64,000 nt of DNA. Origin: Rubrivivax rivuli. Its GTDB lineage: Bacteria; Pseudomonadota; Gammaproteobacteria; Burkholderiales; Burkholderiaceae_C. Within the stretch, counting starts at the first letter, position 1. Each line of letters opens with the position of its first letter. The notes beneath the pieces are model-generated. The model saw nothing but the letters and a program-made list of their open reading frames with translations. It did no database searches and was not told the origin of the DNA. Made by a program: the position numbers and the translations under genes. Location of the stretch: positions 186,001 to 250,000 of the forward strand of contig NZ_SACR01000007.1 of NCBI RefSeq assembly GCF_004016505.1, given 5' to 3'. Below are positions 50,621 through 59,619 of the stretch, one piece after another.

Positions 50621-51880
50621 TCAGGCGGCCGCGGGCGCGGCAGGGGGTATCGGGCGGGCCTGCGTGCGTCGTCCGAGCAGCTGCATGGCCTTGAAGGCGA
50701 ACAGTGTGGCCAGCAGGGCCACCCAGGCCGAGATATGGATTAGCTGCACCACCGCACCGCCGTTGAGCCAGGCGAAGATGTAGAAGCAGAAATAGCTGGC
50801 ACCGACTGCGGCGCGTGCCTCGTGCCCCTGCCGCAGCGAGCGCTCGATGAAGGCGTACATGCGACCGACGAGAAGACCGCCCAGCAGCGCGAAGAAGGCC
50901 ACGCCGCCCACGCCGCCGGCCACCAGGCCCTCCGAGAAAGGCGTGGCCGTGATGCTGTGCCCGTCCGCGATCTGGTCCAGCGGAACACCGGCGATGTAGG
51001 TGATCATCAGGTCGTAGTGGAAGAGCATCCACTCGTAAAACTCGCCGCGCGAAAGGCCGAACAACGTGAGCACCTTGTCACCGACCGCCGCGAGCAGCGT
51101 CGGCGCGTAGGCGGGGAATTCTTCGTCGTTGATGTACTTGTCCCAGACCAGCCAGGACACGTCGCCCTGGATCACCGTGATGCGCGTCAGCAGGAAGGTG
51201 TGCACCTCGGCGTAGGTCTCGACGTCGACGTCGTACTGGTAGAAGAAGGCGACGATGGCGAGCACGAAGAGCAGAACCAGACGCAGCATCTGGAAGATCG
51301 TGACGCGCCAATAGATCAACAAGATTGCTGGCAGCAGGACGATCAAGGCTGTTGTCTTGAAGCCCCACGACGCCCCGATCACGAAGAGCAGCGCGAAGTT
51401 GGCCCCCAGCAGCCAGCGCAGCCGGGTCGATTTCGATGATCGCCGGAACAGCGCTGCGGCATAAGCCAGCAGCGCTGGCAGGATGAACTTGGCCATCAGG
51501 TTCGGGATGGCGCCGAACGAACCCAATTCGGTCCGGAACTCGCCTTTGCCGACGGCGCCCGCCCAGACCTGGATGGCACCGAAGCCGAACAGGAACACCA
51601 CCAGGAAGGCTGCGTTGACGAAGAGCAGGTTGGTGCCGAAGACCTGCAGCCGTGCATCGATCTTGCGTGCGTCAGTCTGCAGCGCCGGCCTAGCCCGGCC
51701 CGGGCGGCCGCGGGCCAGCCAGGCTACCAGCGCGACGGTCACCGCATAGCAGCCGTAGGCGATCGTCGCCCCGTTGGGGTACCCGTACATGCCGATGGTC
51801 GCGCCGTACTCGCCGCCTTCGAGCAGGAACACGCCTATCCATGGCGTGGTCAGGACCAGTGCGACGAGGTACTTGTACAT
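50621..51880 (-). CDS. Wzy-like repeat-unit polymerase
   Basis: A 419-residue polytopic protein with 10-12 predicted membrane helices and large periplasmic loops (about residues 215-300, rich in Asp/Glu/Tyr). This topology is typical of O-antigen polymerases; sequence motifs in this group are weak. Position between a glycosyltransferase and the acetamidino module, and the presence of Wzx genes, support the call. It is the only polymerase candidate in the window. Confidence 0.72.
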   Translation of the reverse strand: MYKYLVALVLTTPWIGVFLLEGGEYGATIGMYGYPNGATIAYGCYAVTVALVAWLARGRPGRARPALQTDARKIDARLQVFGTNLLFVNAAFLVVFLFGFGAIQVWAGAVGKGEFRTELGSFGAIPNLMAKFILPALLAYAAALFRRSSKSTRLRWLLGANFALLFVIGASWGFKTTALIVLLPAILLIYWRVTIFQMLRLVLLFVLAIVAFFYQYDVDVETYAEVHTFLLTRITVIQGDVSWLVWDKYINDEEFPAYAPTLLAAVGDKVLTLFGLSRGEFYEWMLFHYDLMITYIAGVPLDQIADGHSITATPFSEGLVAGGVGGVAFFALLGGLLVGRMYAFIERSLRQGHEARAAVGASYFCFYIFAWLNGGAVVQLIHISAWVALLATLFAFKAMQLLGRRTQARPIPPAAPAAA

Positions 51881-51898
51881 GGCCTGCCGTGAACGGGC

Positions 51899-53011
51899 TC
51901 AGCGGCCGCGCAGGAAGCGCACGGCCTTCTTGGCCGTCTCGATGCGCTCGAAACTGTTGGGGTAGTCGAGGAAGGTCTTCGTCGGCGCGGCCATGATGGC
52001 CTCGAACTCGCCTTCACTGAGCCCCAGCTTCTTGATGGCATAGCTGCGGTCGTCGGCCAGGCCCTGCTCATGGTAGACCGGCGCTTCCAGCGCGCTCAGG
52101 GCGCCTTCTCTGGTCATCTGCCCCGACAGCACCAGGTTGGCGTAGTGGGCCCGCCGTTTGTCGATATTGAATTTGCGCGGCAGGATGTACGACTGGTAAA
52201 AGCGCGTGTAAATCGACTCGTAATGCTTGCCGCCGTAGTAGACCCAGCCCAGTTGGTCCTGGATGGTCTGCATGGCGCTTTCCTTCTGGTAGTCGATGTA
52301 GTCCAGGATCGGCACCAGTTGGATCTTGCGCAGGAACATGTAGCCGAACAGCTGCGGCAGGCTGTAGTGCGGGTAGGTCTTCAGCGGCACCTTGCCGAAC
52401 TGCCGATGGACGGCGCTGATGTAGCGGAAGTCGGAGTAGCCATAGCCCCACTTGCGGGGCATCACGGCTTCCGAGTTGACGTTCACGCCCAGCAGCACGT
52501 GCTTCAGGCCGTACTTCACCGCCATTCGGTAGAGCAGGGCCACGATCGCATGGTCGGTGGGCACTTCGCCGTCGGGTGTGGAGGCCTTCAGGAACGACAA
52601 CTGCAGGTCGCGGAACTCCGGCCAGTTCACGACGTAGGTGAAGAGGTCGATGTTCAGCTTCTTCAGCGCCTTTTCGATGTTGGCTACAGCCAGCTCCGAG
52701 TTCCAGCCGTTGTCGAAGTGGATGGCCAGCGGACGCAGACCCAACTCGTGGGTGAGGTAGGCCACGTAGGTGCTGTCGACGCCGCCCGAGACACCGATGA
52801 CGCAGTCGTAGTCCTTGCCGTGACCTTCCCGCTTGATCGTCTCCACCAGGGCCTGCAGCCGAGCTGGCCGTTCGGCAGGCGGAATCAGCCTCTGCTGGGC
52901 GAGCGTGTCATAGCGAGCGCAGTGGTTGCAGGCACCCGTGGCATCGAACACGATGTCAGGGTCTGTCGTGTCCATGATGCAGCGGCAGCAAATGCGGTAC
53001 GGCGAGGTCAT
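51899..53011 (-). CDS. N-acetyl sugar amidotransferase (WbuX/LfnA/WbpG type)
   Basis: A 370-residue ATP-dependent enzyme converting an acetamido group to acetamidino with ammonia from HisH/HisF. A zinc ribbon at the N-terminus (CCRC and CNHC) is followed by the PP-loop IGVSGGVDST and the family stretch GVNVNSEAVMPRKWGYGYSD. Adjacent to fnlABC/wbuB, it matches wbuXYZ of E. coli O145 and lfnA of P. aeruginosa O12, where L-FucNAc is turned into L-FucNAm. The substrate is inferred from that context. Its ATG overlaps the hisF-like stop. Confidence 0.9.
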   Translation of the reverse strand: MTSPYRICCRCIMDTTDPDIVFDATGACNHCARYDTLAQQRLIPPAERPARLQALVETIKREGHGKDYDCVIGVSGGVDSTYVAYLTHELGLRPLAIHFDNGWNSELAVANIEKALKKLNIDLFTYVVNWPEFRDLQLSFLKASTPDGEVPTDHAIVALLYRMAVKYGLKHVLLGVNVNSEAVMPRKWGYGYSDFRYISAVHRQFGKVPLKTYPHYSLPQLFGYMFLRKIQLVPILDYIDYQKESAMQTIQDQLGWVYYGGKHYESIYTRFYQSYILPRKFNIDKRRAHYANLVLSGQMTREGALSALEAPVYHEQGLADDRSYAIKKLGLSEGEFEAIMAAPTKTFLDYPNSFERIETAKKAVRFLRGR

Positions 53012-53790
53012 GAGCTTTTGGGGGCCAGGTTGGAAAGTGCCGCATCGAGCTCGGCACGTGTCGGGTAGCTGATGAGCACCGCGCGGTGCTTGCCGTGGAA
53101 GACGAACATGCTGCCTGCGGAAACTGCCGAGGCATGCCCTTCGGTCACTGCTTCGGTGAAGTGAGCCGGCGTGCCGGCACCGCCGCAGGCGATGACAGGC
53201 ACGCTGACGGCGCTGGCCACGCTGCGAACGAGGGCCAGGTCGTAGCCGGCTTGCGTGCCATCGCGGTCTATCGAATTCAGGAAGATCTCGCCCGCACCGA
53301 GCTCGACCATGCGCTGGGCGTGCGCCGCAGGCTTCAGACCGGTCTTCTCGGTGCCGGCAGCGCCCATCACCTCGTAGCCGCCCAGCAACTTCTTCTTGGC
53401 GTCGATGGACACCACCACCGCCTGCGAGCCGAACTCGCGCGCGATCTCCGACACCAGTTCGGGCCGGCGCAGTGCCATGGTGTTGAGGATGATCTTCTCG
53501 ATGCCCATCGAGAGCACCTGCCGCGCGTCTTCGAGCGAACGTATGCCGCCGCCGTAGCCCACGGGCATGAAGCACTCGCTGGCGAAATCGCGGATGGCCT
53601 GGAAGGCAGGACCTCGGCCTTCGCGAGAGGCCGTGATGTCCAGGAAGATCAGCTCGTCGACTTCCTTGTCGTTGAAGATGCGGATGGCGTTGATCGGATC
53701 ACCAACGTAGACGGGGTCCTTGAAGCGGGTGGTCTTCACCAGGCCCTCGCCCAGCAGCAGCAGGCAGGGAATGACGCGGGTCTGCAGCAT
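53008..53790 (-). CDS. hisF: HisF-like ammonia-channel subunit (WbuZ type), first copy
   Basis: A 260-residue (beta/alpha)8 barrel of the HisF family. The catalytic Asp11 of true cyclases is Leu11 here (RVIPCLLLLGEG), while the second active-site Asp is kept (Asp130). It is therefore unlikely to make IGP and more likely conducts ammonia from the HisH partner to the amidotransferase. No other his gene is near. It overlaps hisH by one base and the amidotransferase by four, consistent with a complex. Confidence 0.9.
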   Translation of the reverse strand: MLQTRVIPCLLLLGEGLVKTTRFKDPVYVGDPINAIRIFNDKEVDELIFLDITASREGRGPAFQAIRDFASECFMPVGYGGGIRSLEDARQVLSMGIEKIILNTMALRRPELVSEIAREFGSQAVVVSIDAKKKLLGGYEVMGAAGTEKTGLKPAAHAQRMVELGAGEIFLNSIDRDGTQAGYDLALVRSVASAVSVPVIACGGAGTPAHFTEAVTEGHASAVSAGSMFVFHGKHRAVLISYPTRAELDAALSNLAPKSS

Positions 53791-54404
53791 CAGTTCACCT
53801 TCTCGGCGAAGTTGCGCAGCAGGGCCATGCCGAACTTGTGGCTCTTCTCGGGGTGGAACTGCACGCCCGACACCGTGCCGTGCTGGAAAGCCGAGTGGAA
53901 CTCTTCGCCGTAGCGTGTGGTGAGCAGCACGTCTTCGGGTGAGCTGCAGCGCACATGGTAGGAGTGAACGAAGTAGAACCGTGGCTCGTCAGGTAGGCCT
54001 TCGGTGAGCGGCGAGGGGCGCACGGTGTTCACCAGGTTCCAGCCCATGTGCGGCACTTTCAGCGCGGCGTCTGCGGGGCGGAAGCGCAGCGCTTCGGCAT
54101 CGATCCAGCCGAGGCCTTCCCGGTGCCCTTCATCGCTGCGCCGCGTCATCAGTTGCATGCCCAGGCAGATGCCCAGCACGGGCACGCCGGCCCCGAGCAC
54201 ACGTTCGTTCAGCGCTGGCAGCAGACCGCTGCGGTGCAGGTTGTCCATGCCTGCGTCGAAGGCTCCCACGCCGGGCAGGATGAGCTTGCGCGCCACGGCG
54301 ATGTCCTGTGGGTCGGCGGTGATCTTGGAGGGGATGCCCAGCTTCTTCAGCATGTTGCTGATGGAGCCGAGATTGCCCATCCGGTAGTCGACGATGGTGA
54401 TCAT
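53790..54404 (-). CDS. hisH: HisH-like glutaminase (WbuY type), first copy
   Basis: Class I glutamine amidotransferase of 204 residues. The triad is complete: Cys in VLGICLGMQL, His and Glu in GVQFHPEKS. It releases ammonia from Gln for the HisF-like channel and the sugar amidotransferase. The upstream gene overlaps it as ATGA. Housekeeping histidine synthesis is unlikely because of the altered HisF and the surrounding glycan genes. Confidence 0.92.
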   Translation of the reverse strand: MITIVDYRMGNLGSISNMLKKLGIPSKITADPQDIAVARKLILPGVGAFDAGMDNLHRSGLLPALNERVLGAGVPVLGICLGMQLMTRRSDEGHREGLGWIDAEALRFRPADAALKVPHMGWNLVNTVRPSPLTEGLPDEPRFYFVHSYHVRCSSPEDVLLTTRYGEEFHSAFQHGTVSGVQFHPEKSHKFGMALLRNFAEKVN

Positions 54405-55918
54405 GCAGGGGCGGGTTCGGAGCGCGGCTGGAGCCGCGGCGCGGTCTTGAAGAGGTCGTCGACGGCCGCTTGCAGCAGGTCGCCCTGCACGACGAGCGGA
54501 CTTTCGTTTCGCGGGCGGTCGGCCATCGCGCGCACGGCGGTGGCGATGGCCGCGGGAGTGGTGGCCTTCAGCGCCTGGCCCGTGTGCACCAGGCCTGCGT
54601 GGAATTCGGCACCATAGTCGCTACTTACGACCGATGGCACGCCCAGCTGTGCGGCTTCCTGGATCACGGTGGAAGAGTGCGCAAGCACCACATCGGCGCT
54701 GCGCACCAGCGCATACAGCGGCAGGTCGGTGGCTGCGCCCACCTGACTGCCGTCCAGGCCCTGCTGCTGCAGGCGCGCGGCGAAGGCGGTGCGCTTGCCG
54801 GATTCCACAGGGTGGAGCCGCCACCACCACGCCACGTCGGGCCCGCACTGGATCGCGGCTTCGATGAGCTTCCCGGTCTCTTCGTCGGCCAGGCCCCATG
54901 ACAGACAGGCCAGGACTTGCCTCTTTCCGGGCCGGCGCAATGCCCCGGCCTGTGCCAGGCAGGTGGCGATGAGGGGGTCGCTGTCATCCGCCCAGCGCTG
55001 CAGCCAGGGGTTGCCGGTGACCCTGGGGCGGTGGGTGCCCAGCCCTGCGTTCCAGCGGCCGATGGCTTGCGCCTCGGTGTCACCCCAGACCCAGAACTCG
55101 TCGGGCAGCGTCGAGTAGCCTCCTGCCGGCACTTGCAGCCAGCGTGCGTAGGCGGCATGGTGCTCGCCTTGCATGCCGTGCTGCACGTCCACGGTGGTCA
55201 AGCCCAGGCGGCGCGCAGCCTGCACAAAGGCCTGCCCCTCCAGCGAGTAGTAGGTGTTCACGAAGGCGCAACGTGCGCCCGTGGCCTGCAGACGGTGACC
55301 GAACCAGCGCGCCAGCGCATCCAGCCGTGCTGTCTGCATCTGCAGCCACTCGCGTGAAGGCACCGGGGCGCCGAAGGCGGCCTGAGCGGCCTGCTCGAAA
55401 GTCTCCCACTGCGGTGTTTCCAGTGCGGGACGGCCGCGGGAGGCCAGCAGCTTGATGCGGTCGATGGCAGGCTGCACGAAGCGGGACGGGCGCTGTCGCG
55501 GCACGTGGGCCTCGGCCAAAGGCGTGAGCTTCAGGCTGTGCAGCCCGCGCCGGTCGAGCGCCTGCATCACCGGATCGATGATGCGGTCGAACCACTGGCC
55601 GTTCAGCGGCGTGAAGGACACGCCATCGCTGAAAAACACGGCCTGCGCATCCTGGTGCCAGGGCGCGTTCGCGCGGTGGTCACGCCAGGCTGCCAGCGGC
55701 ACACGCCACAGGGCGCGTGCCGCCCGGTCGGCCAGTCGGCCCAGTCGCCCCAGGGTCTGCGGCGGTGCCTGCGTCAGCAGCATGCGGTCGATGGCGTTGC
55801 CGTACAGCCGCAGGCGGTAACTGGGCCACAGGTGCAGGTCACCCGAACGCCACTGGGCCACCGGGAACTGACGTTCCAGTGTATTGAGCGCGTCAATGAT
55901 CTCCGAAGACGTCTTCAT
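54401..55918 (-). CDS. Glycan-locus protein of GT-B-like appearance
   Basis: A 505-residue cytoplasmic protein that I cannot place in a named family. VDVQHGMQGEHHAAY and, near the C-terminus, VRSADVVLAHSSTVIQEAAQLGVP followed by VVSSDYGAEFH resemble the substrate and donor regions of CDP-glycerol/capsule (KpsS-like) transferases. The N-terminal 170 residues are helical and without known motifs. It could be a glycosyltransferase or a phosphoglycerol-type transferase. It overlaps the genes on both sides by ATGA, so it belongs to the pathway. Confidence 0.65.
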   Translation of the reverse strand: MKTSSEIIDALNTLERQFPVAQWRSGDLHLWPSYRLRLYGNAIDRMLLTQAPPQTLGRLGRLADRAARALWRVPLAAWRDHRANAPWHQDAQAVFFSDGVSFTPLNGQWFDRIIDPVMQALDRRGLHSLKLTPLAEAHVPRQRPSRFVQPAIDRIKLLASRGRPALETPQWETFEQAAQAAFGAPVPSREWLQMQTARLDALARWFGHRLQATGARCAFVNTYYSLEGQAFVQAARRLGLTTVDVQHGMQGEHHAAYARWLQVPAGGYSTLPDEFWVWGDTEAQAIGRWNAGLGTHRPRVTGNPWLQRWADDSDPLIATCLAQAGALRRPGKRQVLACLSWGLADEETGKLIEAAIQCGPDVAWWWRLHPVESGKRTAFAARLQQQGLDGSQVGAATDLPLYALVRSADVVLAHSSTVIQEAAQLGVPSVVSSDYGAEFHAGLVHTGQALKATTPAAIATAVRAMADRPRNESPLVVQGDLLQAAVDDLFKTAPRLQPRSEPAPA

Positions 55919-57420
55919 GCCTGTGTGCGGTGGGCGCCTGCGAAGAGGGCCGCGGCCGCGGCCGGCTGGCGCGACAGCAGGCGCATCAGGGCCTCGGCGA
56001 GGATCAGGGGCCGGTTCCAGAGCACCACGCCAAGCAGCACGCCCAGCAGGGCCAGCGCCGCCACCCGTGCTGCGATGTCGGCGCCGAGTCCGCCGAGTTC
56101 GAAGCTGCCGAGGCCGAGCGTGAGCGCCAGGCTGCCGCCGAATGCCAGGGCATAGCGACCGTGGTCCCAGCGCACGGGGTCGAAGCGGCTGCCGATGACG
56201 GCGATGAGCACCGTGGCCAGCACCTGTGCGAGCAAGGTGGCCCAGGCTGCGCCCATCAGCCCGAAACGCGGCACCAGCAGCAGCGCCAGCCCGACGTTCA
56301 GCCCTGCAGCTGCCAGCGTGCCCAAGGGCAGGTAGCGGATGGCGCTGCGGTCGAAGAACAGCACATTCACCAGCAGGTAGTAGATGGCACTGGCCACTCC
56401 ACCGAAGGCGAGCACGGGCACGACGTCGGCAGCGGCGGCGAAGGCCGGGCTGGCAAACAGCCACACCATCTCGCGCGCGAACAGACCGATGCCGGCGCCC
56501 AGCAGGCAGAAGCCTGCGACCACCAGCGCGCCAAGGGCACGCAACTGCGCCAGTTCGGCCGGCGCACCGCTCTTCAGGGCTGCCATGCTGAGCGGCATGT
56601 ACGCACGGTTCACGCTTTGGGCCGCCACTTCCACGACCAAGGCCATCATGGCGCCGACCGAGTACACACCCGCGGTGGCGGTGCCCACCTGGGCGTTCAG
56701 GATCAGCCGGTCGGTGGTGGCGGTCACCTGGCTGGCCGCTGCGTGCGGCACCTGCGGCAGGCCGTAAGCGAAGGCCGGACGCAAGTGGCGCCAGCGCAGG
56801 CAGGGCGTGATGTCCTTGCGCAGCAACCACAGCGAGACGCCGAAGAACACGGCCGCAGCGGCCAGCGTCGCCTGAAGCGCGCCCAGCACGCCTTGGTGAA
56901 GCACGACCACCAGCACGATCGTGAGCACGGTGGTGAGCGCGAAATGCGCCAGCGACACAAGCGCGTAGCGCGCGGCCTGGTTGCGCGTCTGCAGCACCGA
57001 AAGGAAGGTGGTTAGGAAGGGTTGGAAGAAGCAGGCCATCACGCCCAGGGCGACATAGGGCCAAAAGGGCACGTCGCCGATGATCGGGCGCAGCATCGTC
57101 TCGCCAAACACCAGCAGCGCGCCCCCGACTGCTGCCGACAGCAGCAGCACGCAGACGAGGATGGAGCCCCAGAACTCGGCCAGTTGTGCTGGCTGGTCCT
57201 GGAACTCGAAGTAGAAGCGCGTGACGGCGCCGGTCAGCCCCAGCGTGAACACGATGCTCAGGAGCCCGTTGACCGCCGTGACGATGGCCAGCACGCCGTA
57301 GGCCTGCGGATCGAGATACAGCGTGTACAGCGGCAACAGCAGGAAGGCCGAACCCTTCTGCAGCAAGCTGGTCCCGGCGTAGATGGCCGAGTTGGTGCCG
57401 AGCAGACGCAGCTTGCTCAC
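55915..57420 (-). CDS. Oligosaccharide flippase (Wzx-like), second
   Basis: A 501-residue membrane protein with about 14 hydrophobic helices. The first region IYAGTSLLQKGSAFLLLPLY and later VTATTDRLILNAQVG match Wzx/RfbX-type transporters. GTG start at 57420, 4 bp after the SDR stop. Its length and sequence differ from the plus-strand flippase, so the two blocks may export different lipid-linked units. Confidence 0.85.
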   Translation of the reverse strand: MSKLRLLGTNSAIYAGTSLLQKGSAFLLLPLYTLYLDPQAYGVLAIVTAVNGLLSIVFTLGLTGAVTRFYFEFQDQPAQLAEFWGSILVCVLLLSAAVGGALLVFGETMLRPIIGDVPFWPYVALGVMACFFQPFLTTFLSVLQTRNQAARYALVSLAHFALTTVLTIVLVVVLHQGVLGALQATLAAAAVFFGVSLWLLRKDITPCLRWRHLRPAFAYGLPQVPHAAASQVTATTDRLILNAQVGTATAGVYSVGAMMALVVEVAAQSVNRAYMPLSMAALKSGAPAELAQLRALGALVVAGFCLLGAGIGLFAREMVWLFASPAFAAAADVVPVLAFGGVASAIYYLLVNVLFFDRSAIRYLPLGTLAAAGLNVGLALLLVPRFGLMGAAWATLLAQVLATVLIAVIGSRFDPVRWDHGRYALAFGGSLALTLGLGSFELGGLGADIAARVAALALLGVLLGVVLWNRPLILAEALMRLLSRQPAAAAALFAGAHRTQA

Positions 57421-57424
57421 AGCT

Positions 57425-58231
57425 TCACCAGGCCGTCCAGCCGCCGTCCACCGCCAGTACCTGGCCGGTGACGTAGCTCGATGCATCGGAAGCGAGGTAC
57501 AGCAGAGCCGGCACCATCTCATCGGCACGGGCCATGCGGCCCATGGGCACGCGCTCCGAGTAGCGCTCGGAGAAGGTGCTGTTCTGACCGCTGGAAACAC
57601 CGCCGGGCACCAGGCAGTTCACGCGGATGCCCTGCTGGGCCCAGTGGGTGGCCAGCCAGCGGGTGAGCCCGACCACGGCGGCCTTGGAAGCGGCGTACAC
57701 GGCCGGCGTGTTGATCGCGCCGCCCAGGTAGTCGGACCCTTCATAAATGCGGGCATCGGGGCCTACCAGGCCGTAGATCGAGGCTGTCTGGATGACAGCG
57801 CCGCCGCCGCCGCGGGCCACCATGTGGCGCCCAACGGCCTGCGCCATCAGGAACATGCCGTCGATGTTGACCGACATGACCTCGCGCCAGGTGTCGAGCG
57901 GATAGTCCTCGAAAGGCGTGAAGAAGGCGCGCACGTCGCGCGACTTGGTGGCAGCGTTGTTGTGCAGCACGTCGATACGGCCGAAGCGCGCCAGCACGGC
58001 CTGCACACAGGCCTGCACCGAGGCGGGCTGACTGACATCGCACCCGAAACCGGCTGCCCCAGCGCCCAGGCGCGCCGCCACGGCCTCGGCAGCGGCGGCA
58101 TCGACATCCACCACCGCCACCTGCGCGCCGGCGGTGAGCAGGCCTTCGCAGAAGTGCTGGCCCAGGATGCCAGCACCGCCAGTGACCAGCGCCACCTTGC
58201 CGCCGAGATCGAATTTGGAGGGCAGGGCCAT
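57425..58231 (-). CDS. SDR-family oxidoreductase (PtmA-like context)
   Basis: A 268-residue classical SDR: LVTGGAGILGQHF binds NAD(P), NNAATKS, TASIYG carries the catalytic Ser, YAASKAAV the Tyr-Lys pair, and the protein ends DGGWTAW. In Campylobacter, PtmA is an SDR of the legionaminic-acid region; here it is linked to an aminotransferase, so it may oxidise a sugar hydroxyl to the ketone that is then aminated. That order is inference. It starts 2 bp after the aminotransferase stop. Confidence 0.85.
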   Translation of the reverse strand: MALPSKFDLGGKVALVTGGAGILGQHFCEGLLTAGAQVAVVDVDAAAAEAVAARLGAGAAGFGCDVSQPASVQACVQAVLARFGRIDVLHNNAATKSRDVRAFFTPFEDYPLDTWREVMSVNIDGMFLMAQAVGRHMVARGGGGAVIQTASIYGLVGPDARIYEGSDYLGGAINTPAVYAASKAAVVGLTRWLATHWAQQGIRVNCLVPGGVSSGQNSTFSERYSERVPMGRMARADEMVPALLYLASDASSYVTGQVLAVDGGWTAW

Positions 58232-58233
58232 GT

Positions 58234-59619
58234 TCAGTTGTGCGAGCGGAAGACAGGCCGGATGGCCGGGCCTTGCAGAAACTTCTCGACGCCGCCATCC
58301 AGGGCCTGCGCGTACACGCCCAGGGCGCCGTCCAGCGCCTCCAGCGTGAGTTGCAACTCGGCCGGGCCGTGAGACTGGGAAATGGCCACCCAAGGCATCA
58401 TCACGCCGCGCTTGAGCAATTCTTGCGACAGCAGCGTGCGCATCGACAGAGACACCTGTCCGCCAGTGTCGCGCGTGAGGTAGTTCAAGGACACGGGTGG
58501 TCCGTCCATCTGGAAGTGCGCCGACAAGCCGTGCCTGGCGGCCACCTGGGTCATGCCGTCGCGCAGCGAGGCGCCGTAGCGCCACAGATGACCGACGACG
58601 TCTTCGTCCCGGTAGATCTGCGCTGTGGCGATGAAGGCCCCCAGGCCCGTCATTTCGGCGCCGTGCGTCGTGGAAAGCAGGAAGGTGCGCTCCATGCCGG
58701 GGCGGTTGATGGCGCCGACCTCCATCACCTCGCGCCGGCCGCCCACGGCTGCCACGGAGAAGCCGTTGGCCATGCCCTTGCCGAAGGTGGTGATGTCGGG
58801 CTGCACGCCGAAGAAGGTCTGTGCGCCCTGCAGGTGCCAGCGGAAGCCGGTGATCATCTCGTCCAGGATGAAGAGCGCTCCGTCCTTGCGGCACAGGGTC
58901 TGCACCTGCTGCAGGAAGTTCTGGGCGTTGCAGTCGCAGCCGGCACAGGTGCCAGTGGACGGCCAGCCGGCCGGCCGGGTGCAGGCGGGCGGGCAGGGGA
59001 TCATCGTCGTGGCCGGCTCCAGCATCACGGCCGCGATCTCGCCGGGGTGCGCGTCGAACAGCGCCTTCAGCGAGCCGATGTCGTTGTAGTCGAACACCAG
59101 TGTCGAAGCCGTCTGCTCGGCCGGAATGCCACGCTTGAGTGCCGTGGTCCCGATGAACCAGTCATCGAAGGAGAAGAAGGGCTGCTGTCGCGGCACGCAG
59201 ATGTAGCGGCGGCCCGTGTAGGCGCGGGCGATCTTCACCGCAGCCGTGGTGACGTTCGAGCCGTTCTTGCCGAACTTCACCATCTCGACCGAGGGCACGA
59301 GGTCGATCAGCGCTTCGGCAGCCAACAACTCGGTCATCGTGGCGCGTGTGAGGTTCACGCCGTTTTCCATCTCGGCAGCGGCGGCTGCGTTCACGCGTGC
59401 ATCGGCATAGCCCAGCGTGACGGCGCGCAGCGCCATGCCGTAGTCGAGGTAGCGCTGGCCGGCGCTGTCCCAGGCGTAGGCGCCCTTGCCGCGCACGAAC
59501 AGCGGCGGGGCGATGGCCGGGAACTGGTCGTCGCCGCGCGAATAGGTGTGGGCACCGCCCGGGATGGCCCGGTGCAGACGTGCACGCAATGCTTCGAAAT
59601 CGGTGTCGGTGTTGCTCAT
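58234..59619 (-). CDS. Class III aminotransferase with Cys-rich insertion
   Basis: A 461-residue PLP enzyme related to glutamate-1-semialdehyde aminomutase. GKNGSNVTTAAVKIARAYTG is the PLP-phosphate region, FILDEMITGFRW holds the cofactor Asp, and Lys281 lies in TTFGKGMANGF. An insertion at residues 209-230 has five cysteines (CPPAC, then CAGCDC after 11 residues; 58930-58995). The frame stays open and coding-like on both sides, so it is not a sequencing frameshift. In this locus the substrate is probably a keto-sugar nucleotide or nonulosonate rather than a heme precursor. Confidence 0.87.
   Translation of the reverse strand: MSNTDTDFEALRARLHRAIPGGAHTYSRGDDQFPAIAPPLFVRGKGAYAWDSAGQRYLDYGMALRAVTLGYADARVNAAAAAEMENGVNLTRATMTELLAAEALIDLVPSVEMVKFGKNGSNVTTAAVKIARAYTGRRYICVPRQQPFFSFDDWFIGTTALKRGIPAEQTASTLVFDYNDIGSLKALFDAHPGEIAAVMLEPATTMIPCPPACTRPAGWPSTGTCAGCDCNAQNFLQQVQTLCRKDGALFILDEMITGFRWHLQGAQTFFGVQPDITTFGKGMANGFSVAAVGGRREVMEVGAINRPGMERTFLLSTTHGAEMTGLGAFIATAQIYRDEDVVGHLWRYGASLRDGMTQVAARHGLSAHFQMDGPPVSLNYLTRDTGGQVSLSMRTLLSQELLKRGVMMPWVAISQSHGPAELQLTLEALDGALGVYAQALDGGVEKFLQGPAIRPVFRSHN

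Noticed and set aside
53008..54404. Histidine biosynthesis operon fragment (hisF-hisH)
   Set aside because: No other his genes, altered HisF Asp11, coupling with a sugar amidotransferase and location in a glycan locus.
58921..59010. Frameshift error creating the Cys-rich stretch of the aminotransferase
   Set aside because: The conserved family sequence continues in the same frame on both sides, and two compensating shifts would be required.
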